From positions 372,001 to 436,000 of the forward strand of contig NZ_JAMTCK010000003.1 in NCBI RefSeq assembly GCF_024171785.1: a stretch of 64,000 nucleotides of DNA, in the 5' to 3' direction. Every line of letters begins with the position of its first letter. Within the stretch, counting starts at the first letter, position 1. Below are positions 37,310 to 45,643 of the stretch, one piece after another. Position numbers and translations under genes: made by a program. The notes beneath the pieces are model-generated. The model searched no databases, was not told where the DNA came from, and was given only the letters and a program-made list of their open reading frames with translations. Source of the stretch: Goodfellowiella coeruleoviolacea (lineage in GTDB: Bacteria; Actinomycetota; Actinomycetes; Mycobacteriales; Pseudonocardiaceae).

Positions 37310-39034
37310 ATGTCGGGATCGCCACTGCCGCTGCCGGTGCGCGCGGTCCTGCCTGATCTCGCGCTGCACACGGCCCTGCGCCGGGGCATCGACCGGGTCA
37401 GCCGGGCGCGGACCGGTGGCCTGTTCGTGCTGGGCTGCAACGACCGGGTCGAGTCGATCTGTCGCGGCGGTTACCCCGTGGCCGCCGAGGTGACCGAGGA
37501 CAGTCTGAACCAGCTCAGCAAACCCGATCTCGCCGTGGTGCTGGCCGACGGCCTCACCACGATCGTCCGGATCAACACCGAACTGGCCCCACCGGTGGGG
37601 ACCACCGTGGCCGGCCGGGGTGCCCGGCACCTCACGGCATCACGGGTCGCCGCCTTCACCGGCCGGCCGGTCGTCGCGGTCAGCGAGGAGACTGGCGCGA
37701 TCACCCTGTTCGCGGGGGAACACGAGTACCAGCTGACCGAACGGTCGGTGCTGGTCAGCAAGGCGTCGCTGGCCGTGCTGGCGCTGGACACCGACGTCAG
37801 GGAACTGCGCGGGACCGCATCCGGCCAGCACACCGAGCGGCGTGGCGGCCGAGCCGAGGAACTGACCGAACAGGCCGGTCAGCGCGTGGTCGAACTTGAG
37901 GACTACCTCGTCGAGTTGGGCCGTGAGGGCATCCAGGTCGAGTACTTGCTGGACAGGTACTGCGCGGAGTTGGGCATCGAGCGCGCACCTGCCGGCCCGA
38001 GGCAGTCGCAGACCGCCGTGCCCGCGGTCCAGGCGATCGCCAGGGAACTGGACGACTGGCTGCACCAGGGACTGCTGGCCGCGGACCGGGTGCTCAGCGG
38101 CCGGGTGTCCGTCGCGGCGCCGGCTGCCCCGCACGAGCCGACCAAGGCGTTTCCCCGGATGTCGTTCGACACGGACGCGGCCGCGCTGCGGTTCTGCGAC
38201 GACCACCTGGCCAGCCTGCTCGCCGGGATCAACCAGGCGGTCGAGGCGGCCGAGCACGACCGGGCGCTGCGCCGCTGCCTCGCCCTGCTGGAGTACTTCT
38301 ACCGGCGCAAGCCCTGGCCGCAGTGGATCAAGGTGCTCAACCTGGTCGTGTTGGCCGCGCGGCAGTTGGACGACCACGCCGCCGAGGCGTCCGTGTTGAC
38401 CAGTCTTGGTGTGGCACACCGGGAATCCGGTCAGCTGGAAGCCGCGGTGGACCTGCTGGTCGAAGCCGAACGGGCCTGGTGGGCCGCTGCCGACCCGGTC
38501 GGGCGGGCCGAGGCGCTCAACCACCTGGCCTACGCGCACGTCGACCAGGGCGGACGACGCAACGCCAGCACCGCGCTCCACTGTGGACAGAAGGCGCTGG
38601 AGTTGTTCGAACGCGCCGAGAACTGGCTCGGTGTGGGCAAGGCGCTGAACAACCTCGGCGTGATCCAGCGCCGGCTCGGCAATCTGACCGAGGCGCTGGA
38701 CTGCGGTCAGCACGCCATGGCCGTGTTCGACCGGATCGGCCATCCGCGCGGCTACCACTGGGCGCTGGCCAACGTGGGCAACGTGCACCGCGACGCCGGC
38801 CGACACCGGGACGCGATCGACTGCTACCAGCGGGCACTGGCCTGGCGGGTGCGCACCGGTGACGAGTACGGCACCGCCATCACCAGGGCCGATCTGGCCG
38901 CGGCACTGCGGGCCAGCGGCGATCACGTCGGCGCGGCGCAGCAGTGGCAGCTGGCCTGGGAGGTCTTCGACCGGCTCGGTGATCCCAGAGCCGACATCGT
39001 CCGCGACCAGTTGGCGCGGACGACACCCGGGTAA
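37310..39034 (+). CDS. DisA-like diadenylate-cyclase-domain protein with C-terminal TPRs
   Basis: The 574-residue protein starts with a DisA N-terminal (DAC) domain, residues 14-165: LRRGIDRVSRARTGGLFVLG matches the DisA start, and ESICRGGY and LADGLTTIVRIN align closely with M. tuberculosis DisA. The catalytic DGA motif is DLA (Asp73 kept, Gly lost) and RHR is RHL (Arg106-His107 kept, Arg lost). A DisA-linker-like helix region follows (residues 185-226). The helix-hairpin-helix DNA-binding domain of DisA is absent. Instead, residues 285-570 form a TPR region of about six repeats (LNNLGVIQRRLGNLTEALD). ATG 37310 has GGGAG nine bases upstream. It is directly downstream of radA, the standard disA position, and 24 bases upstream of an NB-ARC gene. 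Cyclase activity is doubtful; nucleotide or c-di-AMP binding remains possible. Confidence 0.85.
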   Translation: MSGSPLPLPVRAVLPDLALHTALRRGIDRVSRARTGGLFVLGCNDRVESICRGGYPVAAEVTEDSLNQLSKPDLAVVLADGLTTIVRINTELAPPVGTTVAGRGARHLTASRVAAFTGRPVVAVSEETGAITLFAGEHEYQLTERSVLVSKASLAVLALDTDVRELRGTASGQHTERRGGRAEELTEQAGQRVVELEDYLVELGREGIQVEYLLDRYCAELGIERAPAGPRQSQTAVPAVQAIARELDDWLHQGLLAADRVLSGRVSVAAPAAPHEPTKAFPRMSFDTDAAALRFCDDHLASLLAGINQAVEAAEHDRALRRCLALLEYFYRRKPWPQWIKVLNLVVLAARQLDDHAAEASVLTSLGVAHRESGQLEAAVDLLVEAERAWWAAADPVGRAEALNHLAYAHVDQGGRRNASTALHCGQKALELFERAENWLGVGKALNNLGVIQRRLGNLTEALDCGQHAMAVFDRIGHPRGYHWALANVGNVHRDAGRHRDAIDCYQRALAWRVRTGDEYGTAITRADLAAALRASGDHVGAAQQWQLAWEVFDRLGDPRADIVRDQLARTTPG

Positions 39035-39058
39035 CCGCGACATGAGGGGGCAACAGGA

Positions 39059-41170
39059 GTGGAAGCGGGGGGCGTCACCCACAACAGCATGTCCGGCTCA
39101 GCGCACACGGTCGTGCAGGCGGGGAAGATCGAGCGGCTGACGGTGATCTCGGCGGAAGCGCTGCTCGACATTCCGCAGCAACTCGGCCCGGACATCGCGT
39201 ACTTCACCGACCGCACCGAGGACCTGCGGCGCGCTCGGAACCTGCTGACGGACCGGGAAGCGCACGGCGTGCGGCTGATCACCGTCAGCGGCAGTCCCGG
39301 CGTCGGCAAGAGCGCGTTCGCAACCAGACTGGGCAACGAGGTCCGCGAGCACTTTCCGGACGGTGTTCTCTACCTGGACCTGCACGGCTTTGACCCGGTG
39401 CGCGATCCGCTGGAGCCCGAGGCGGCCATTGACGAGTTGCTGGGCCGCCTCGGTGTGCCGGACGGGTTGGTCTCGGGCAGCTTCGAAACCCGTGCCGCGC
39501 GCTTCCGGTCCATCATGGACTCCCGGGAAACCTTGGTGATCCTGGACAACGCCAAGAACGTCAAGCAGGTTCGGCCGCTGCTGCCGGCGGGCAGGGGTTG
39601 TGCGACCGTGGTGACCAGCCGCCACCGGCTGACCGGTCTGGCCGGGGCCAGAGCCGTGAACCTGGACACCCTGCCACTGCCTGACGCCAAGCAGATGCTC
39701 ACCACCCTGTTCGACCACGGTGGAGTCAGGCTGACCGACGCCCAGGTGACAGAACTGGCGGAGCTGTGCGCCTGTCTGCCGCTCGCGCTGGAGATCGCCG
39801 CCCAACTCATCAACGGCCGGCCGCGGCGGGCCGCACAGGTGATCAGGGAACTGGGCGACAACAAGAAGCGGCTGGCGAAACTGAGCGGCCTCGACGACGA
39901 ACTCAAGGCCATCCGCCATGTGTTCTCCTGTTCCTACCAGTTGCTGCCAGCGTCGGCGCGGCAGGCCTTCCGGCTGCTCGGACTGCATTTCGGCCCGCGG
40001 ATCAGCCTGTCGGCGGCAGAGGCGGTGACGGGTCAGCCCGACGACGAGTTGGCGGACACTCTGGACCAGTTGGTCAACGCCAACCTGGTGGCGGACGAGG
40101 ACGAGGAGCGGATCCGCTGCCACGACCTGCTGCGGTTGTACGCCAGGGAGCGGGCCGAGCAGGAGGAGTCCGAAGCGGAGCGGGAGGCGGCGGTGCGTCG
40201 GTTGGTCACCTGGTACCTGCACAGCGCGGTCGCGGCGGAGCGGGCGATCAACCCGCACCGGCGTCGGGTGCCGCTCGACCTGCCACCCGCGTCCAGCCCG
40301 ACCGAAGCCTTCGCGGACCGGCAGCAGGCGCTGTCCTGGTGCGCTGAGGAACAGGCCAACCTGGTCGCCGCGGTGGTCGAGGCACACGAGCGCGGTTGGC
40401 ACGACCTGGCCTGGAAGCTGGCCGCCACCCTGTCGGAATACTTCTACCAGCGCAAACCATGGCGCGACTGGGTCGCGACGCACGAGCGGGCGCTGGACTC
40501 CGCGCAGCGGTGCGGCGAGGTGCGCGGGCAGGCGGAGATCCGGGGCAGCCTGGCCATCGCCTATCGCGAACTGCGCCGACCAGCGGCGGCCCTGGCGGAG
40601 TTCAGCACGGCGATCGAGCAGTTCCAGCAGGCCGGCGACAGCCACGGCGAGGCGTGGACCAGGAACACCCTCGGCTACGCCTGGCGCGAGGCGGGCGAGC
40701 CGGCTCGCGGCCGCGACGAGTGCGTCCGCGCGGTGGGGCTGTTCCGGGAGATCGACGACCGCTACGGCGAGGGTGCGGCACTGAACAACCTCAGCGGTAT
40801 CCGATGCGTGCTGGGTGAACTGGGCCAGGCCCTGGCCGACGCGCAGCAGGCGGTGCGGGCGTTCGCCGAGGTCGGCGACGAGCGCAGCGAGGCATGGGCG
40901 CGCAACGGCGTCGGCGCCGTCTACCAGAGCCTGGGCCGGCTGCCCGAAGCCGCGGCCGCTCTCGCCGAGGTCGCCGAGGACCGCGGCCGGATTGGTGACC
41001 ACTACGGGCAGGCGCACACCCTGACCAGCCTGGGGGGCGTGCTGCGCGACCTTGGCGAGACCGCGCGGGCCCGCCAGGTCTGGCAGCAGGCCCTGATCAT
41101 CTTCGACGCCCTGGCCGACCCCAGGGCCGCCAGCGTGCGCGAGGACCTGGCCACCCTGTCCGCCGACTAG
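39059..41170 (+). CDS. NB-ARC STAND ATPase with C-terminal TPRs
   Basis: The 703-residue protein has a short N-terminus typical of actinobacterial NB-ARC proteins (SGSAHTVVQAGKIERL) and no recognisable effector domain. An NB-ARC ATPase follows: Walker A GSPGVGKS near residue 78, Walker B LVILDNAKN near 160, sensor VVTSRHRL near 182 and CLPLALEIAAQ near 240. After a winged-helix region come TPRs from about residue 430 to the end. The TPR start contains EYFYQRKPWRDW (about 460-471), which is closely matched in the preceding DisA-TPR protein. STAND proteins oligomerise on sensing a ligand through such repeats. The start GTG 39059 keeps the conserved THNSMSG stretch. Operonic with the preceding gene. 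Confidence 0.88.
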   Translation: MEAGGVTHNSMSGSAHTVVQAGKIERLTVISAEALLDIPQQLGPDIAYFTDRTEDLRRARNLLTDREAHGVRLITVSGSPGVGKSAFATRLGNEVREHFPDGVLYLDLHGFDPVRDPLEPEAAIDELLGRLGVPDGLVSGSFETRAARFRSIMDSRETLVILDNAKNVKQVRPLLPAGRGCATVVTSRHRLTGLAGARAVNLDTLPLPDAKQMLTTLFDHGGVRLTDAQVTELAELCACLPLALEIAAQLINGRPRRAAQVIRELGDNKKRLAKLSGLDDELKAIRHVFSCSYQLLPASARQAFRLLGLHFGPRISLSAAEAVTGQPDDELADTLDQLVNANLVADEDEERIRCHDLLRLYARERAEQEESEAEREAAVRRLVTWYLHSAVAAERAINPHRRRVPLDLPPASSPTEAFADRQQALSWCAEEQANLVAAVVEAHERGWHDLAWKLAATLSEYFYQRKPWRDWVATHERALDSAQRCGEVRGQAEIRGSLAIAYRELRRPAAALAEFSTAIEQFQQAGDSHGEAWTRNTLGYAWREAGEPARGRDECVRAVGLFREIDDRYGEGAALNNLSGIRCVLGELGQALADAQQAVRAFAEVGDERSEAWARNGVGAVYQSLGRLPEAAAALAEVAEDRGRIGDHYGQAHTLTSLGGVLRDLGETARARQVWQQALIIFDALADPRAASVREDLATLSAD

Positions 41171-41337
41171 CTCGTCGGCTGGTTGCCCTCCCCGTCCCAC
41201 CCGATCGGGGTATGCGATTCATCCTTCTGTCCACTACCAGCAAGTAGCACCGTGGGTACGGTTAGAGCGCCTGCTTTGTCGAAGTGTGTCGAAAAAGCCG
41301 GCCAAAGTGCTAGCTGCTGCCATTTTGGGGGCCGGTC

Positions 41338-42660
41338 ATGTTGCTGCGGTTCAGGGTGGCCAATCACCGGTCGATCCGGGATCCGGTGGAGTTGTCGCTG
41401 GTCAGGTCGACCGCCAAGGGAGTGGCCCCGGCCGACGGCGACTGGCGCGGCGCCACCACGCGGGTGGCGGGGATCTACGGCGCCAACGCCTCGGGCAAGT
41501 CAACCCTGCTGCACGCGCTGAACTTCGCCAGCGACGCCGTCCAGGAGTCGGCCTGGTGGGGGAACGAGGACCGGTTTCCCCACCATCCCTACCTGTTGGA
41601 CAACGAGAACCGGCATCGGCCGTCGAGTTACGAACTCGACGTGGTGGTGGCAGGGGTTCGATACACGTACGGCTTCGAGTCGACCGCGAACGGGATCCAA
41701 GCGGAGTGGCTCTACTCGTACCCGGCTCGCCGCCGGCGGATGCTCTTCGAACGGTCCGGAGAAGGCGACGGTCAGCAGTTCTCGTTCGGGCGAACGCTGC
41801 CCGGTGAGAACATCACCATCAGCAAGCTGGTGTCCGCCACGTCACTCTTCCTGTCCACTGCTGCCAACAGCAACCACCCCGTGCTGAAGCCGATTCACCG
41901 AGGAATCTCGTACGGAATTCGTTACGCTCGCTTTGATCATTTTGATCGGCGAGAGCGAATCGATTTTTCCCGGCAACTGCTTGAGGACGGGAAAACCTTC
42001 AGGCGAGCCGAGACGCTGTTGCGGTTCGCCGACCTCGGTATCGTCGGGATAAAGCTGGAGCACAAAGAGGTTGACGGCGGGTTGCGCGAGTTCCTGCAGC
42101 GGATAAGTGACGCGCTGCCGGGGACGGTGGCCGCGGAGGACAAGCTTGAGCGCGTGGAAGAGGCCGTTGCCAGGCTGAGCAAGACGATTACGTTCGCGCA
42201 CGGTGTCGCGGACGACCGGGGAACCTTGCCCAGTCTCACGCTTGAGCAGGAGAGCAGCGGCACGGTTGCCTGGCTGAGCTTGGCGGTTCCCGCGCTGGAC
42301 GTGCTGCGCGGCGGAGGTGTTTTCCTGGTCGATGAGATCGATGCCAGTCTTCACCCGCGGCTGACCTCCGCCCTCATCGGCATGTTCAAGGACCCGGTCG
42401 TCAATCCCAGTGGCGCGCAACTCGTTTTCACGTCGCACGACACCGCGCTGATGGGCAACCTGCTCGGTGGCGTGTTCGAGTCCGACGAGATCTGGTTCAC
42501 CGAGAAGCGAGCGGATGGAGTTACCGAGCTGTACGCGCTGGCGGAGTTCGCCACGAGAAAAGGTGACAACTTCGAGCGTCGCTACCTGCAGGGCCGGTAC
42601 GGCGCGGTGCCGATGATCTCAGCGGACGAGCTTCGCCTCGCTTTTGCGGATTCGGAGTAG
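41338..42660 (+). CDS. RloA-like AAA/ABC-type ATPase
   Basis: The 440-residue protein is an AAA_15/AAA_21 family ATPase related to RloA, SMC and OLD proteins. It has MLLRFRVANHRSIRDPVELS at the start, Walker A GIYGANASGKST near residue 42, a coiled middle part, an ABC-like signature LEQESSGTVAWLSL near 302, Walker B VFLVDEIDASLHPRL near 329 and a switch His in VFTSHDTALM near 365. Such ATPases pair with RloB in phage-defence-associated modules. The expected rloB follows three bases after the stop, but is broken. ATG 41338 is preceded by GGGGG. The gene has lower GC stretches than its neighbours (for example 41905-41995), a sign of transfer. Confidence 0.88.
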   Translation: MLLRFRVANHRSIRDPVELSLVRSTAKGVAPADGDWRGATTRVAGIYGANASGKSTLLHALNFASDAVQESAWWGNEDRFPHHPYLLDNENRHRPSSYELDVVVAGVRYTYGFESTANGIQAEWLYSYPARRRRMLFERSGEGDGQQFSFGRTLPGENITISKLVSATSLFLSTAANSNHPVLKPIHRGISYGIRYARFDHFDRRERIDFSRQLLEDGKTFRRAETLLRFADLGIVGIKLEHKEVDGGLREFLQRISDALPGTVAAEDKLERVEEAVARLSKTITFAHGVADDRGTLPSLTLEQESSGTVAWLSLAVPALDVLRGGGVFLVDEIDASLHPRLTSALIGMFKDPVVNPSGAQLVFTSHDTALMGNLLGGVFESDEIWFTEKRADGVTELYALAEFATRKGDNFERRYLQGRYGAVPMISADELRLAFADSE

Positions 42661-42663
42661 CCT

Positions 42664-42992
42664 GTGCCGGCGAAACGGCTGCGTGACAAGCCGAACCTGG
42701 ATCGGGCCAAGTCGACTCGCCGAGAGAAGGCCAGGATTCTCGTTGTCACCGAGGGGGTAATCACTGCGACGCGGCCGAACTCGGCCGCCGGATTGCCAAA
42801 CACGGCGTGATCAACAAGAAACTGCCAGCGAACTTCCCCTTCGGGAACGCGGTCCTGGCGATGAGGCGAGCCAGAAGTCATCCGGGTGACATTCCACCGA
42901 ACCCGGGCAGCGGGGTGCGGGCACTGGTTGACGTCATTCAGCGCGGCAGTCACCTGAACGGGGGCGGGGATCACCCGGATGGGCCTGCGTGA
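42664..42992 (+). pseudogene. rloB remnant with internal deletion and frameshift
   Basis: From GTG 42664 the reading frame gives an RloB-type N-terminus (basic, then ARILVVTEG, the first strand of the family) for 31 codons. After about 42757 the sequence continues in another frame (from 42759 to the TGA at 42990) with an RloB-type C-terminus: DAAELGRRIAKHG, LPANFPFGNAV, and PPNPGSGVRALVDVI, the family's NPxTGVxxLV end. Roughly half of the normal protein of about 200 residues, including the central acidic active-site region, is missing. The first frame stops at 42810. It directly follows the RloA-like gene and was clearly its partner. The 3' end merges into a dispersed repeat. Confidence 0.8.
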
Positions 42993-43030
42993 AATGTCGA
43001 CTCGCGGGGTTTGCACAGTCGACTCGCGGG
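42984..43030 (-). repeat. Dispersed 47-bp intergenic repeat, copy B
   Basis: The reverse complement matches 39 of 47 bases of 19266-19312. It appears on the plus strand as a 14-bp direct repeat GTCGACTCGCGGGG at 42996 and 43018. It overlaps the end of the rloB remnant and marks the right edge of the 37-43 kb island. Confidence 0.75.
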
Positions 43031-43067
43031 GAGGGCCCCGCCACCCGGAGGGTGGCGGGGCGTGGGG

Positions 43068-45596
43068 TCAGTCGGAGAGCAGGCGGGCGCAGCGGATCAG
43101 GCCCAGGTGCGAGTACGCCTGGGGGTGGTTGCCCAGGGAGCGCTCGGCGATCGGGTCGTACTCCTCGGGCAGCAGGCCGGTCGGGCCGGCCGCGTCCACC
43201 AGCTGCTGGAACAGCTCCTCGGCCTCGGTGCGCCTACCGGTGAGCAGGTACGCCTCGATCAGCCAGGTGGCGCACAGGTGGAAACCACCCTCCTCGCCGG
43301 GCAGGCCGTCGTCGCGCTTGTACCGGTAGACCGTGGCACCGCTGCGCAGTTCGGCCTCGATCGCGGTGACCGTGGCCTGGAACCGCTCGTCGGTGGGCTC
43401 GATCAGCCCGGTCAGGCCCACGTGCAGGGAGGCCGCGTCCAGGTCGGTGCCGTCGTAGGCCGTGGTGAACGCCTGGACCTCGTCGTTCCAGCCGTTCTTG
43501 AGCACGTCCGTGGCGATCGTGTCGCGCAGTGACGGCCACCCCGGGTCGATGGGCCGGTGGTAGGTCTCGGCCAGCTTGATCGCCCTGTCGATGGTGACCC
43601 AGCACATGACCTTGGAGTACACGTGGTGGCGCGGCGCGTGCCGCTCCTCCCAGATGCCGTGGTCGGGCTCGTGCCAGCGCCGCGACACGGCCTCGGCCAT
43701 GGCGCACACCATGTCCCAGTCGCGGTCGGTGAGCTGGCCCCTGGCCTGGGTGAGCTGGGCCACCAGCTCCACGATCGGCCCGAACACGTCCAGCTGGACC
43801 TGCTGGTTGGCCAGGTTGCCCACGCGCACCGGGCGCGAACCCGCGTAGCCGGGCAGCGAGTCGATCACCGCCTCCGGGCCGAGCATGGTGCCGTGCAGGG
43901 TGTAGAGCGGGTGCAGCCGCTCCGGGCCGGGCAGGGTGTCCAGCACCCGGTGCACCCAGCCCAGGTAGGCCTCGGCCTCGGCGAGCGAGCCCAGGGACAC
44001 CAGGGCCTGCGCGGTCAGCGCGGCGTCGCGCAGCCAGCAGTACCGGTAGTCCCAGTTGCGCACGCCGCCCAGTTCCTCGGGCAGCGAGGTGGTGGCCGCC
44101 GCCATGATCGCGCCGGTGTCCTCGTGGCACAGGCCGCGCAGGGTCAGCGCGGACCGGCCGACCAGGTCGTGCTCGACCGTGGGCAGCTTGAGCGTCTCCA
44201 GCCACTCCGACCAGTACCGGCCGGCCTGCTCGCGGCGCTGGGACTCGGCCACCGGGTGCGCGGACAGGTCGTCGGTGCCGCAGCGCAGCTCCATGACCAG
44301 TGGCGCGTTCGGGGTCAGCTCGACCACGGCCCGCGCGGACTCCTGCAGGCCGTCGGAGGTGATCTCCCAGTCCACGCCGGGAGCGCGGAGCACGATCGGC
44401 TCCGAGGTGCCGACCACGCGCAGCCCGTCGGGCTCGCGCACCAGCCGCACCGGCACCTGACCGAACTCGGGCCGGGGCGCGAACACGACCACCGCGTTGG
44501 TGTTGCCGGAGAGCACCCGGATCAGGTCGGTGCGGTGCGGGGCGGTGCCGTGGTCCAGGTAGTCGGTGACCAGCAGCTTGGACCAGCGGGTCTCCACGGT
44601 CATGGTGCCCGGCAGGTAGCGCTGGCCGAGGGGCAGGCCGTTGCGCTCCGGCTTGACCGAGAAGTGGCCGGCGCTGGGGCCGCCGAGCAGGTCGGCGAAG
44701 ACCGCTGTCGAGTCGGGCTCGGGGTGGCACATCCAGGTCAGCCTGGCGTCGGGGGTGACCAGGGCGACCGAACGCTCGTTGGCCAGCATGGACAACCGCT
44801 CGATGGGCGGGGCCTGCTCGCCGTACAGCCAGTTGCGCCGCTCCTCCAGCAGGAAGGCGAGCACGGTGGCCACGTCGGTGGTGTCGTTGATGCGGAAGTG
44901 CGCCAGTGTCTCGCCCGGGCCAACCTTGACCCCCAGGTCGGGGCCGCACAGGCGGGAGAAGGCCTTCTCGTCGGTGACGTCGTCGCCGAGGAACATCGCG
45001 GCGCTCGCGCCGACCTGGTGCCGCAGCACGTCCAGGGCGTTGCCCTTGTCGGTCTGCACCACGGCCAGTTCGACCACGGCCTTGCCCTCGGTGACCTGGA
45101 TGCCCTCCCAGGTGCACGGGCCGGAGCGGACCGCGGCGAGGACGCGGTCGGCCACCTCGGGTTCGGCGCGGCGCACGTGCACCGCGACGCTGGCGGGTTT
45201 CACCTCCAACTGCACACCGGGCTGGCCGCTGACGAGCTGTTCCAGTTCTGTCTCCACCCGCCGGTGCAGTTCCCTGGCTTGGGCGTCCAGTTCGTGGACG
45301 AAACCGACGTCGAACTCGGAACCGTGGCTGCCGACCAGGTGGACCTCGGCGGGCAGCCGGGACAGGGTGGCCAGGTCGCGCAGGGCGCGACCGGAGATGA
45401 CGGCGGTGGTGGTCTCGTGAAGCCCCGCGAGTGATCGCAACGCGTTGACGGACTCGGGCAACGGGCGGGCCTGCTCGGGATCGGCCACAATCGGGGCCAA
45501 CGTCCCGTCATAATCGCAGGCGACGAGCAGCCGCGGAGTCCGAGCTAGTTGCACGACCGCGCGACGCAACTCGGCGGGGAGGGCTTCGGCTGTCAA
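43068..45596 (-). CDS. Trehalose-6-phosphate phosphatase fused to GH15 trehalase/glucoamylase-like domain
   Basis: The 842-residue protein joins two enzymes. Residues 1-245 are an OtsB-type HAD phosphatase: CDYDGTLAPIV near 27 (Asp27, Asp29), TAVISGRALRDL near 65, and MFLGDDVTDEKAF near 198. Residues 255-842 are a glycoside hydrolase family 15 protein: NWDYRYCWLRDAALT near 512 and the late LPEEYDP and GNHPQAYSHLGL blocks. GH15 members in actinobacteria include trehalases. One polypeptide may thus make trehalose from its phosphate and also cleave it, or act on another glucan. The start is TTG 45596 with GGAGGAGG close upstream. otsA lies upstream on the same strand 47 bases away, so they form an operon. 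Confidence 0.92.
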   Translation of the reverse strand: MTAEALPAELRRAVVQLARTPRLLVACDYDGTLAPIVADPEQARPLPESVNALRSLAGLHETTTAVISGRALRDLATLSRLPAEVHLVGSHGSEFDVGFVHELDAQARELHRRVETELEQLVSGQPGVQLEVKPASVAVHVRRAEPEVADRVLAAVRSGPCTWEGIQVTEGKAVVELAVVQTDKGNALDVLRHQVGASAAMFLGDDVTDEKAFSRLCGPDLGVKVGPGETLAHFRINDTTDVATVLAFLLEERRNWLYGEQAPPIERLSMLANERSVALVTPDARLTWMCHPEPDSTAVFADLLGGPSAGHFSVKPERNGLPLGQRYLPGTMTVETRWSKLLVTDYLDHGTAPHRTDLIRVLSGNTNAVVVFAPRPEFGQVPVRLVREPDGLRVVGTSEPIVLRAPGVDWEITSDGLQESARAVVELTPNAPLVMELRCGTDDLSAHPVAESQRREQAGRYWSEWLETLKLPTVEHDLVGRSALTLRGLCHEDTGAIMAAATTSLPEELGGVRNWDYRYCWLRDAALTAQALVSLGSLAEAEAYLGWVHRVLDTLPGPERLHPLYTLHGTMLGPEAVIDSLPGYAGSRPVRVGNLANQQVQLDVFGPIVELVAQLTQARGQLTDRDWDMVCAMAEAVSRRWHEPDHGIWEERHAPRHHVYSKVMCWVTIDRAIKLAETYHRPIDPGWPSLRDTIATDVLKNGWNDEVQAFTTAYDGTDLDAASLHVGLTGLIEPTDERFQATVTAIEAELRSGATVYRYKRDDGLPGEEGGFHLCATWLIEAYLLTGRRTEAEELFQQLVDAAGPTGLLPEEYDPIAERSLGNHPQAYSHLGLIRCARLLSD

Positions 45597-45643
45597 GCCT
45601 CCTCCTCAGGCTTTCGGGGGATGCAGAGCTAGGCTGAATTGAA

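Noticed and set aside
43557-45434. 625-codon plus-strand frame over the OtsB-GH15 gene
   Set aside because: Shadow of a gene with intact HAD and GH15 motifs on the minus strand.
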